Below, one piece after another: positions 50,301 to 63,500 of a stretch of DNA of 64,000 nt (position 1 is the stretch's first letter; every line of letters starts with the position of its first letter). The position numbers and the translations under genes are program-made. The notes under the pieces are model-generated. The model searched no databases. It was given only the letters and a program-made list of their open reading frames with translations, and was not told where the DNA came from. The stretch comes from Chionis minor (taxonomy: Eukaryota > Chordata > Aves > Charadriiformes > Chionididae), in the NCBI GenBank assembly GCA_013398295.1, contig VZSF01003005.1:155779-219778 (forward strand), read 5' to 3'.

Positions 50301-53300
50301 CCACAGACATGACAAGATCTTGAACTCCTGCAGAAGTAAAATGACTTTCTCACCAAAGAAGCCCTGACGGGTCGGTCCCGGTATCCCTCGTCAGGGCTCC
50401 ATCTGCTTTTGACAAGAAAGGATGGACCACGGCAGGGAAGCGTTACTTCCTCCCGCAGCCCTGCGCAAGCTGGGGGCACAAGTCCACAGAGGAATAGCAG
50501 AGGGCAGAAGACTTGCTGCCTTCACAGAGCAGCATGAAGATTTCAGTACGATCTTCAGGGGGATATACCTTGGGTTTTACATTGTAACGTAGAGCTAGTA
50601 AAATTGATGCGAATAAATGAGATTATGCTGTGTCTTTTTAAGAAGCTTGAGATTTTCATGGATTGTCAGGGTTCTTTTCACTATGAAAGTTGAATTCCTC
50701 TACACAACTGTCAGGTTAGCTCAATTTAAAAACTGCCCTGCAAAAAGTCATGATTATCAATGTACTTGGTATTTACATTGCTCTGTGAAAGCCTACTGAT
50801 AATAACGCTCTGGCTGGAAACAATAAAAAAAACCATACATGAATACACATGTATATATTTGCCATTAGGAACTAGCTACATCTGTGTGCCATTCCGACTG
50901 ACCTGTCTGTATTTATTAAAATATTTTCTAGAACCTCATCTGTCCTTAGAGTAGAAGATTTCCTGCCTTCGTCCTTTTTATTTAGGGGGCTTCCTGTTTC
51001 ATGGCTGTGAGATGCAAACCTTAATCACACAGGACCAAAACAGGACTGCCATTAGAAGGATGAGTCCTTACAGTTTCACTATAATGAACACACATGGAAA
51101 TTCTGAGCAGGGTATTCTAGGGAGACTTAAAGGGGAAAAAAAGGAATTTTATGTATGAATTACTAACAAACACTTTACCGTAATTGTAGTCTGAATTCTA
51201 TCATGTCATGAGAGTTTTTGTTGGAAGTATGTCTCTGCTTGCATTTGTCTTCCTTTCAGCATCCCCTCAGGAGCATACAGAAAAGAGACCCAGCAGAAGA
51301 AAGTGCAAAGTAAAGTAGTGGTGCCAAACATTCGAGTCTGCAGACAGAGAGATCAACCACCGCCATTCCCACTGACGTCAAAACCAGAGATAAAACCTCT
51401 TATGTGCAACACCAATGCAGAACCTGAATAGCACCATGTACCGGTACACGGCTACTGTGGCTTTCTGGTTAGTGGCAGCTCTGGCCACCCTCACCCAGGA
51501 ACCAAAAGGCCTGTAAATGAGGAAGCCGTTTCCCTGCCCTCCAGCGCTCAGTCCAGCCCACAGACACCACGTGAGGGACTGGGCAAGGAGGAGGATATGA
51601 GCAGCCATCTCCTCTCTTCCTCCTCGACAGGCTCCTCTGAGATAACCAAGCGTGTCTCAGCCAGAAGCATCATGGCAGTGGTGAGTCAAAGGCGCTGGTC
51701 CTGGAAAGGATACACCTCCAAAATCAACATCCAGTGCTTCACAGCCAGCAGGACGCGGCTGCGCCGGGGAAAGAGCACGGGCTCGGCTGCAATGACCAGC
51801 TGTTACGGGGACTCACTGTGGCTGTGAATCTTGCATTAAACTTCACAAGATGCTCAATGTATTTTAATGCAATTTTAGTAAAACAGAGTGAAAAACAGTA
51901 CAATGGGAATTATCTTGTGCAGCTCATACACCCACAGTGCTAGAGGAGGGGGTTGTTAAAAAAAAATTAAAATTACAAGAGTCCTTCGCACCAATACTTT
52001 AGGTAACTACAATTGTGCATACCTGATCTGCTTTTGTGAACACCTGTTTGCACACAGAAGGATCTTGCACTAATTTGCAGGTTTGCACCAGGAATAATAA
52101 AATCTGGCTTCGAGTATAGTGCAACTGTAGGAGGTACAGCAAGCAGCAGCAGTTACAAGTTATTAGTTGTATAATCACAAGACATACCTTGCAGTTTACC
52201 TATTTTGACCTTGAGATGGCAGAGAAAGAAAAGCTAGCGAGGCAAATACTATATGGTCCAGCTACTACAGAGATAACAACACAGAACTGAAAGTGAGAAC
52301 AGAGATTGAACAATTAATAGATCCTTCTTCTGCCCCTGCATCTGCTGCAAATGCTGCTGTGCCTCACTTACTGTGCCGCTTAAACATGTTAAGGCAGAGC
52401 AGGGGGAAGAAGAGGCAACTCCATGCTCAGGTTATAAAAATGACTCAAAGAAAAAAAGAAAAAAGGAATACGCAGTTTAGATGATGACAAGTCAGTAATG
52501 ATGGAGCAGGGCAAAAGGAAGAAATGGGACAGAATATCTGGAAAGAAGATGGAAAAAAAACGAGACTGAGAAAAAAAGCACAGTTGCAGCCAAAGATTTT
52601 TTTTTTTTAAAATAAGTGTGACCAAAGGACAGAATTTTGCATGAAGTTATTTTCCTGAAGACTCTGTCAGCAGAACGTCTGCCAGCTGATTTCACTGCCT
52701 TAGCCAATGCATTGCATTCTGCAGCCCAATACGGCGTTTGTGAGCTCGAGCCTTCCCCAGTTCCTCTCATCTCTAGGATGACGACGTGGCTATTAGGCAG
52801 GGCTATAGTTTACTCATATTACAATTAAACTACAGGAAAGCATGTAGGCATGCAAGGGAAGTGATGGTCTAGCTGCTACATAACTGCGGCCACAGAACAA
52901 CACACAAAAAACCCCCCTGTGAGTTCAATCTTGTTGTGCCATCAACCACGTGTTTCATGTATTTAGAAGCATGCAAAGAGGTTTAAGTCATATTCACGCA
53001 TCCACCCTTTGCTTTCTCTGGATGCACGAAACCCGAAAGACCACAAGCTGCACCAAAAAGAACAAAAAAATACCCGAAAGAGAGTTTGCCTTGCTGCCTG
53101 AATGGTAAGTGAAAGGCAGGACTCCTGCAGTGAGGGTGCCACGGCGCTGCCGAGCCGGAGAACTGAGAGGCGGTGCGAAGGTGGGCACCTTGGCACTCAG
53201 CAGCTCGCTCTGTGCACCTTCCAGAGAGGTGCACCCCAGCAGACTTCCTACAGCTAAAAAGCTCATCCGCAAACAAAACTCTGACAAGATACAATGGACG

Positions 53301-54474
53301 GTAAACACTGCCTCCAAGACTGTGCAAACACGAGTTCTTTAAAAATCGGGTCTTCAGGGTCTAATGAATGTCCTTGGTAAGTAAGTACAGCTTTTCACAG
53401 CGCTGGATACACAGAACCAGGGCTGCAGCTCAGGAGTTGCTGATTTCTAGCCCACACACAGCTCTTTGGACAGGACACATACCAGCAAGGAAGCAGACGG
53501 AGGGGGAAAACGTATCTGTAGGTACTTACATGCAAGATGAAAATTAACTGCACTTTAGGCATACTTTAAAAAAAACATAGAATAACCCCGTGTGACATAC
53601 TGTTCCCCGAAAATCATCCAACCTTTATCACAAAATACTTTGTATGTACTCATAGCATTTAACATCTCTAGCAAACAGTTGCTGTAATCAGATTCTGTAT
53701 TAGTAACAGTATGGTTAACCAGTTACAGCATTAATCAGTCTAAAGCTAATTATCAGGGGTGTTTCAAAAATAGCATACCAAACAAGAGAAAAAAAGCCAA
53801 ATAATATTATACCTATTATATTTTAGTTGATTTAAAAAAAACCCCAACTTAATAAACTGTTCAATGCAGAATCAAAACAATTTCAACAAAATATTCTTCA
53901 ATAAGAATGAAAATTGTTATGTCAGCCATACATCTTTTAACTTGTTTTTCTCTCAAGGCTTACCTATGTTTTTCTAGTTCGTTGTGTGATGACCTATTAA
54001 AAAAAGAAAAGAAATATTAGAGAAAAGGATAGATACCAAGATTTAGAATATTTAAAAGCCAACACCTGCATAAGTTGCAAAAGAGCTCTCTAAAACATGT
54101 ATTTATATGGATTATGAAACAGCTTCGCTGTTAAATTGGTTCACTTTTACATCCCTTAGATACTTCAAGGTATCAACTTAATTTTCATGAGTAAACCGTG
54201 GGTTTGGGGGGGAATTATAATAAATTTGCATTTATTAACATTCAATAGATTCAGAGACTGAATTGGACATAAAAAACTGAGCAGGTTAGTAATAAAAACA
54301 GCCCACAAGATTTTTATCTGTTAAGAAAAATTATGAGGGGGCAGAAAGTGTTAGAAGATCTAAATGGCAGCAGGTAACAGTAAAAAGGACCCGAAAAGCC
54401 AGCTTTCAAGCCCACGGAGAAGCAGAAAGAAAAATCGTCAGCTAACCACTGCTGTTCCTGTTGATATCTTAATG

Positions 54475-54516
<42 letters not shown>

Positions 54517-54524
54517 CTTTTATT

Positions 54525-54570
<46 letters not shown>

Positions 54571-57500
54571 ATCCTCTTAATTCGGTTTTACAAACCAAAG
54601 ACAAGTAATAAAATCACAGTCCCTGAACTGACCACATCTGTATGCTATTCTCTTCCAGTCTACTATGATTCAAGATTATTCCCTCCCCCCGACCCTGCAA
54701 TTGATGCTTCTGTTTTTTTCCTTTAGAAAGCAGCCCTAACTTCTTGGAGATTTTTTTTTTTTTAATTGATTCAGCTGGAAATATTAATTTTATTTATTTA
54801 CACAGCTTAGATTAGTATTCCTAAAATGAAGTTATTGTCACCGCTTCAAAACCAGCAACTTCCCAGACCTTTAGCTTTGTCCAACTGAAAACATTGCCAG
54901 TACGTAAGGATCAAAGGATGCAGAGGCAGGGGCAGCTTTTACGGCTGGCAGATTACACCAAAGCAGCTCTCCTACACCATGCCGTAACCCCTGCCTGCAT
55001 CTGGGCACGACGCGCTGACCAAGACAGCTTTGTGGAGATGTAAGCGCACAGTCCGTCGAGTGAGCAGAGACATCCCAGGGTGAGAAATTCTTCCTGCACA
55101 AACGCACAACCTGCCCGGTGGCAAGCCGTTCCGCCTCTCCCCGCACACGCGCGCGCAGCTGGTGGCTGCGGCATACCTAGGTGCTACCGATGACGACAGC
55201 ATCTCTCCAGCCACAGAGAGGGGGAAAGAGAAAGCAAAGCTCATGCGAAGAAATAGCCAAGGAACAAATCCACAGGCAATTTATTCCAGCCCAGCACAGC
55301 TCACGATCCTGCAAGGAATTAGGCGAACTGCCCCTCTGCAGGTAGAAGAAAACTCAAATGTGTACCAAGTTCAGCACTGCTGTTAATCCACTTTCACTGG
55401 AAAGCATGCCGGTATTGTTACCGAGACATCAGCTATGTCAACCACTACCTCGTAAATGTTTCTGAAGAGCCTATGAACTTAATTTTTTTAACTTGTTGCA
55501 TTAAGTGAGCCACAAACAGGTAACACATGTGTTCCCACCATGCCATGCTTCTGACCAGTGCAGCAACACTGAAACTGTTTTATGCATATTCTCTGCTACA
55601 TTAATAGGTCAAGGTGGGCTGGGTTTGTTGTGATTTACTGCCTTTGCCATTTAACTATAATAAGGGAACACTGTTTTTATTTTCTACTCCTACACACACG
55701 CAGAGATAGCTCAAACCTTTTCTCCAAGAAAAGTGACAAACACTATGCCAAATCTGCCAACATTTAAGAAAACACGCAGAAAATGTAAGTTCAGGAGGAA
55801 CCATTCTCCCCAAACACCCCCAATGGGCCTGTCAAAGGCACAAAGACACGATTCGCAGGGAGCTCTGGAAGAGAGAGGAAATACAGGCTGGCCTAGATTC
55901 AGCCCTATAGCATGACCTCCCTGATACTTTTGGCAATTCTAGGCAAGGTGTATACATGATCACTGTCACTAGCCAATTCTGCCCTGCCTGCTGTAGCAGG
56001 GTTCACACCCAGCTCCGATGAGCACGCACGGTGACCGCCGCAGCGGCAGCGGAACCACTGGCCAACAAATTCAGCCTGCAGAGAGTATTTTGTTGGGTTC
56101 AGACAGGATGTAATGAGCACCTCGAAGTCCTCCTGCATGCAGCACACCTACAGAGCACCTCTGGCTCATGAAGGGTGAGCCTGGGGTTTGCCTGGGACAC
56201 GTCCTGCCAGAGCAGCTTTGGAGGGGCACAGCTGCCTGCCCTGGTTACGCCAGCTACCAAACGGAGTGGTGGCGAACGCGCACCTCTTTGCAGAGCTCTT
56301 TGGGACGCAGAAGCCTCATCGATGTGTGCAAACGTGGGCACCAGCCACACACTTCAGGAGGTGCAGGAAGGCTGACTAATGCCTCAACTATCAGGCCCTA
56401 TCCAGGAACCAAAACTGAAAGTTTTGACATTTACCTGACAGTTACTCCCATCTACAGAACAGGCTAAGGAGCCTATTATAAGTATGATGGCTTATTTTTT
56501 TTGTTGGGTTTGTTTTCAGAAGGGATGATACTCTAAATACTGTTTATTCTCTCTTTCACTGTCTACAGCACAGTATATTGCAAGAATATCCATCTCCTTC
56601 TGCTCTTCAGGCAACCTGAAGCAAGGAAAAAACCCATAAGACTGGGTCTACATACAAACCAGCAGCCCAAACACTACCTCCGTTTTAAAACAGTCTTTTA
56701 TTACCTCAGTAAAAGATAAGGCCAGGCCAGGACTAAGAAGATATATAGAAGAGACAGACATGCAAGTGCGGTTTTCAGACAAATGGTCCGGTGGAGCCCT
56801 TCAAAAGTGGATGCAAGAGAAGGAATACTTTCAGTGTTTAAGTGTTTAGTTTAGGTGCTTTACATCCAGGCAAAACTTGGGGGAATTGGGAGTAGCAGCG
56901 ATAAGGAAAGGTGTCAATAAAAATGTTCAGATAAAAATAAAGGGGAAAAGTCAACAAAAAAAAATACCATCAGGAAAATCACAGATTCAAAAGGAGGAGA
57001 ATGGCAACGCTCCTGCTTAGACTACATTGTTGACCTGAGACAGCCCTAATATCCCTTCAGCAAATGCCAAGCAGTTCACAGGCCATGAAGTAGTAGTTAA
57101 ATTTTCTTTGAGAATAAATTGTCAAAAGAAGACTTGAAAGAAGGGGAAGGAGCCAAGTAAATGCAGTTGCTGGTTTCCAAGATGCAGTGCCACTTCCAAC
57201 AGCAAGTCCCTCACGCTGTCCCCTTCCACCACCTTCCCTCCCTTAAACAAGAATTCTAGGTACTTCTATTTGAGCATGTGGTTGATGCAACATTCATCAC
57301 AATTCGGACAGGTGCTAATTGAGATGATAAGACTAACCCAGAAAATACAAGCCCCCCACCCCCAAACTTTCCACCAGTTTACAGGTAAGCCAGCAGGAAC
57401 TGCCCACACACGTACCAGGCTAAGATTTCACCATACACGTGACGCACTGCCTGTCTGGTTACTAAATCATCTTCCCTCACTCCTCCATCCATTTGCCCCA

Positions 57501-60500
57501 CCGAGATGCTGCATCTCGCTGAAAGGAAACCAGCACCAGCTCCTGACAAAAGCAGGGACGTATCAGCAATGCTGCTGAAACTTCTTCCCCAGTGCTCATG
57601 GGAGCCAGGTCCAGGCTGCGAGTCACCGATACACTACTAGTTGCCAATGCATGTTGAAGGGCTACAGGGAGCGGAGCGGGCTAGTTAATGGAACGCTTAA
57701 AACAGTGGCAAGAGCCCCACCTGCGCCAGGGCTTTCTGGTGCAGGCAGGGCTGGCAGGGTGTTGTACAACCCATGTGCAGAGGGCACAACTCTAAGGCTG
57801 CACGGCACGGAGGCACGTGCAAACTACATTGCCTGCACTTCACCTTTTGTCCAGGCTGAAAGAGAACAGAGCAAGAAGTTTTACAAGGTGCTACACACTA
57901 AGTGTCTGCATCCAATTCCCACTCCCAAGCGTGCTGGTGCGCAAGAGCACGTAGTTGTAGAGCCATGGTCGTTGTCTGGATGCGACTGCGACAGAGCTTA
58001 AGGCTGGAAAGATGCCGATTTGCTTCCGGGGAATTTCCTGTCTGCACGCATAACCTGCTGTGGGACGCACCTGAAAATATTACAACCCACCACCCAAATC
58101 GCCCAAGATGAGGCACCTGTGCGTAAGCACACATCCTGACCACTATTCACTGCTCCTGGGTCGTGAGGTTTTTTCCCCGCTTGTTTTAAACTGGACACAT
58201 CACTTGCAGCCCGTCAAAGAAACGGCCTGGATGGAATTAATGCCCCAGAAATGACTTTTGCATTCTCTTCATGGTAAAATTTAATCGGCCCTGCAGATTC
58301 AGCTGGGATCTGGGAACCAGGCATACTGGCACAGCCTCGATGCAGAGCTCTGGCTCCAGCACCTCATTCAAGTTTGTGCTGCCACATGTTTGTGGCAGCA
58401 AGGTCCAAATGCGCTTCTAGTGAGGTGGTAATTTGTTTTCCTCAATTCCATGAACACTGCAACTCCCAGGCATCGCAGACCTACTGCAGTTCCTCAGCGG
58501 TGACAAGACCAGTTGGTGAGATCTATTATATTGGGACTAAAATGCTTCAATCCTAAAGTATCAATAGCTGTCCTTCTACCACCAGCTTTGGGCAAGCAAA
58601 CCCAGAGCGATCTACCAAATTCAGAAAGCCAAGCAAAAAAGGAGAGGAGCCGTGTCTGCACAGTCTGGTTTGCAGTGTTTTATTCTCAGACTCCCACAAA
58701 AAAACAAAACAAAAACAAAAAAAAAAAAAGGAAAAAAAGGAAAAAAAAATCAGGCTCGGCTCCCTAAGCTGCTTTGTGTGGGCACAGAATAACATCTGCA
58801 TGGAGCAAGGGGCTTGCTCCGCAGCCCACAGGTTGACCCTCACCACAAGCCAACATTAATAGAGGAATTCGGACATTAAACTCTGTTTTTATTTGAAACA
58901 CCAAATGCAGCTTTCATCTTTTCCTAGATATAACCCTCCGCCAGAACACAGCACAAAGTACAAGTCTATTTATATAACACATGAGCAAAAAATATTAATT
59001 AATAGATACAGAAGATATATTTATAAACTGGCATTTATTTTGCTCCCCCTCCTTCAATAAACCAGCTCCTAAATTAACAGGCCAAACACACTGCACCACC
59101 GACGTCCAATTCCTTGCTCTGCAAGTAAATTTAATCGTGACCTCAGTAGACTGGCATCTAACACTAAGATTTTAGTTTTCATTTTACCTTATTTCCGACC
59201 CTTTCCTGTCAAAGCAGCTGCCCGAGCTCCTCCGTGCACTGGCGGACACCCACCTCACACCCACACACAGCTCAAGCCACCCCACACCTGGTGGGTGCCA
59301 TTACAGTCAGGGCACAGGAAGGCCCAATTATCTGCAGGCTAGCGTGGTTTTCTATCAGTGTGTCCTGCCTCGTGAGCAAACGTCACCAAATTTCAGATTT
59401 GCATTGTATTCCTCCTCGCACATCACACACGTGTTACATCTCCAGTTTCCTGGATCAAATGGCAAGCTCGGAGAGACTTCTGAGTATCTGTTAACATTTC
59501 CAAGGCACAACTGCACTAAATCCAGCTGTTTGGTTTATGCCTTTTCTTTAATTCCAACTACACATTAACAAGAATTATTAGACCGTATGGCACTACTTTA
59601 GGAACTACAGCCACTGCTCTGTAAAGAGGTGACATTTATTATACTGTGGTCAAGTACCTGATAAGCATTAGTGTAACAAGATGTGACCTAGGTTTACCTC
59701 CCCCCAAAAGTCAACCTTGTGCCTTTCTCCAACCTCCTGTCCTCTTTGCAAAACAAGAATCCAGCTACATTTGCCTGAGGATTTTGGTGAAAACTACTGG
59801 AGGGGAACAAGTCTGAATCTCAGCTAAGGACACGGTACAAACGCCAAACTGGAAAAACAGAGAAAACAAAGCAGTTTGGTTTGTGTGAGATAGGAAAGGG
59901 CACACTGTAGGAAACTGAGTGAGAAGAATACACATAAAAATCAAGTAATTTTAATGTAGAAGTGAAAAAGAAATGGCTAAAAATTGTGTCCGATTGCTAC
60001 CAATAACCCCAAGAACATTGTTTAACAAGAAACTGCTAATGACCACTTCCAATTTTGATCCAAAGCTATCAGTGGACAAAGCAAAAACTGTTAAATTCCT
60101 GCGGTGGACAAAAAGCTTATAGATTTTGGTTAGTTAAATGCAACTCTGTTGGTATTTGTCCCTGCATGAATGCAAACCTGTTAGAATTACTTCTCACTTA
60201 ATCGTAGCTGAGAGGCTGGCAAGCTTTTAGCCCAGACCTGAGCATCCTGTCCAAAGGGCAGGCAGCCTTCCTCCCCCTGCTTCTCCTGCAGGTCTGGGCC
60301 TCGCCGGCCTTCGACGAGAAGACGGAGGTCTCAAGATACGCTTCCCTACATGAACATCACCACCACCGTGGCAGAGGAAAGAGGCGTCCTCGCTGAACAA
60401 CAGGGCAACTGGAATCCATCGCCGCCCAGTCCCCCAGCCTGCAGCTGGCCGCTCAGCACACCTGTACTACACAGGCTACGCTCTTCATCCCCCGCAAGCA

Positions 60501-63500
60501 GGCAACACGGGGGAGAAAACACAGAACAAAGAAGAAGGGTACAGCACACCGGGCTTCCTCACATCTGACAGGTTTTTTTTTTCTCCTCCTCCCCTCTTTT
60601 CCTATTTTCCGGGAATGAGGAGGAAGATGTTTTTTGTGTTTTTATATATGTATAGATCATAAAGCACACAAAAAATGAAATAAAATATATCTGCCACTTT
60701 TTTAATCTGATCAGATGCCACAAGCAGCAGGATACAAAAATACATAATGAAAACAACAACAAAGCCCCTGCAGTTCTGAAACATGCAGTTAGCTGCTCCT
60801 TTCCTATTCCTCCGACCCGAAGTATAGATTTGTATATGTAACGAAAATCAACGCAATAATAAAGCATAAATTTCAGAGATGTACGCAACCATGCCCGCCT
60901 GCATCTGATGCTCCAAACACAGCACGTCTGGAGAATGGTTTAAGTGGAACAATACGGACAAACACTTTGCCCAGTGGTTCACATCACTCACGACCACTCC
61001 AGATCCTCTGAACTTTGGCCAGTCGTCTCCCTCTGTTAATCTTTGAGTTGCTTAGGAAGATTTAACTGTATTATCAAAAATTCAGACTAGTCTGGGGCTC
61101 AGACCCTATAGCCTATAAGCTCCAAATAATAATAAACCAGTGATGCTAGCGCACTTCAAGCATTTCAGATCGGACGTTCAAGTGCAAGGATAATTCCTCC
61201 CCCTCGAACCTACGCTCATGGGCAGGCTTGAGCAGCGTTTGCTAGATGTGGCTACAGAGTCGGAGGGTTCAACACAGAGGTGCCCACAGGGCCCTGCTGC
61301 TGCACCCCCGTCCCTGAAAGAGCAGGGTGCTGCATCAAAGCAATGCACCTCTGTTTCCCCCACCGGCACGCAAGCCCAGCGTCCGTGCGGAACGAGGCCC
61401 ACCAGCGTCCTGCTGACGGCCACCCTTGAAACCATTTCCCGGCAAGTGTTATCCTGTCCCATAACAGAAAAGACTCATCCCTAATCCACTGCAGCTAAAA
61501 GAAAAGAAAGTGTAAGTAAATGTACACATCACGTACCACGGGATGGCATTTTTGAAGGTTGCCACCGCTACAGAGCGAGAATCGGAGCGAAAGACTGAAC
61601 AGGTAAATATAAATCTACAGGCAGAAAAAAAAGCAGGAAGGTAACTGCAAGCAGACATGTACACCCCAGCTTTAATAACTGGTTAAAGCCTTAATAACGC
61701 TAGCAAATCTGTAACCAGAAATCTTTTAATTCTGCTGTATTTGATAGATTACAAATCCCCTCCTAAAAACTCCTGAAAGCAGCTTACAGTTCAGACAAAT
61801 AACTATTTTGCAGCGGATGACAAGAGACCTAAGAACAGAAACGATGGAATAATAGCTCTGTAAGTAACGCAGATTTCTTGAACGCAAGGGACAAAAAAGA
61901 AGAAATCCGCACAATTCAGCGAGCTGGTTACAGCTGGAAATCCTACGAGACCTGTTTTGGTTAACTGTGAATTTTTTGTAAAAGCAGCGAGCATACTTTA
62001 TAAGAAAATAATAAAAAATCTTCAGGAGCAAAGTGCCTCAGGAAACAAGACCCGCCTCCCACTCCTGATGACTTTCTTTTTTAAAATGAACTGACGTCTT
62101 CCCTATGCTCCAGCACGAGACAAAGAATTCAGCTAAAAACAACAAAAAAATGTAGGAGTACTGCAATTAATCCCCCCCCCCGAAACGGCTGCCTTGCTTG
62201 GAGTGGGGGCATGGGGGAACAATCTGCTTCCCCTCAGTTTTCTTCCAGACACACTGCTCGGCCGCGGCAGGCGCGAGCGGGGCGCTCACCAGCTCGCGTG
62301 TTTCTCAAGAAGGGACCTCGCCAGCTTTTGATTTCAGTTTGCACGTCCGGTGCCCCCAGGAGCAGCCGCCGGCCCTCTGCCCCGCACCTCCCCAGCGCCA
62401 GCAGACCGTGCGGGATGCCCGCCGGAGGAGCGAGAGCGGAGCAGGCCCGCTGAGACTCCCTGCTCGTTTGGAAAACAAGTCACGTGCGAGCCGAGTTCAT
62501 TTTAGGCTATTCTACAGGAGCCACCATCCAGCATGAGACCGTGCGGAGCGGAGCCTGCGCTGGGGAGAGCATCGCCACTCCGGGGGCAGAAGCAGGCCCA
62601 GCTGGGCACGGTCTTCGGTCCTCTCCGGAGCAGCCCTGGAAGAGCAAAGCAGAGCAGGCAGAGCGGAAGACTGGAGGAGCTCCCAGGCAGGGGCCGGCAC
62701 TGTCCCTGTAAGACAGCCTCCTGCACGTACACAGCCACTGCCCGAGCAGCAAACAAAGCTGCAGAGAGCCTGCGCACAGCAGCCCTCCGCTCATGCCATC
62801 GCAGCACAGGTAGTGGCTGCGGGGAAAACAACAAAACCGCCGCCACCACGACAAAAAGGCAGATGATAATCGCGATACACAACGCCCAAGCCATGCGCTC
62901 CGACGGATCCGCATGCGGCGGGCGGGTGGGCAGGCAGGCTGGCGACTCGGCGGTGCAGCAGAAGCCCCGGAGAGGTCAAGTTCACTCCAGCACCTTCTCG
63001 CTCAATACCTACAGGAGAAGTTCAAGTGCACGAGTGGGTCTCCCCCCACCGCCCTGCACACGCTGCCCCTCCGAGAGCCCGGTGCGGCGCTGCAACCGGG
63101 AGGCTGCATCTGCTCTGGCTGCGATGGGGGAGGCGGCCAGATCGCTGCCTGCAGTTTATAAATAAATGCTGGGGGAGAAATTAGTGCCATGCAAAGAGAA
63201 GTCTGGGTGGCGATTAGGGTGTTAAGATCTGCAGCAAAAGCCGCTGTCGGCGAGCGCGGAGCAGGAGAAGGAGCGATGAGGGCGGATGGTTTAGGAGTGC
63301 AGTGAGTACTAAGGAGATGGTGTACGCGTGGCAGTGTTTATATGAGAGATCAAAACAGAGCCAAGCCCATCCAGGGAAAAAATGGCGACTACCGGGATGG
63401 GGGAAACTAAGACACTGGATTAGTTATTATTTTTAATAAATGTATGCACTGCACATAAGCTAGACACATTGGAAAAGCTGCCGATTCATTCTGAAAAAGC

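Larger units (their letters stand above)
30658..53963 (-). other. Large MXD4 intron (23.3 kb)
   Basis: Runs from the GTAAGC donor after the 30-nt exon to the TTTCAG acceptor at 30658. It holds a 191-bp tandem duplication (32268-32645), two CR1 fragments (35851-36450 and 41945-42261), G-rich sequence near 48026 and an antisense exon-like signal at 51631-51680. A somewhat GC-richer stretch lies at about 40.2-41.3 kb. No nested gene was recognised; the many short frames lack family resemblance. Confidence 0.75.

Noticed and set aside
54364..54726. 120-codon frame with long Lys runs
   Set aside because: It is a translation of poly-A tracts and not a gene.
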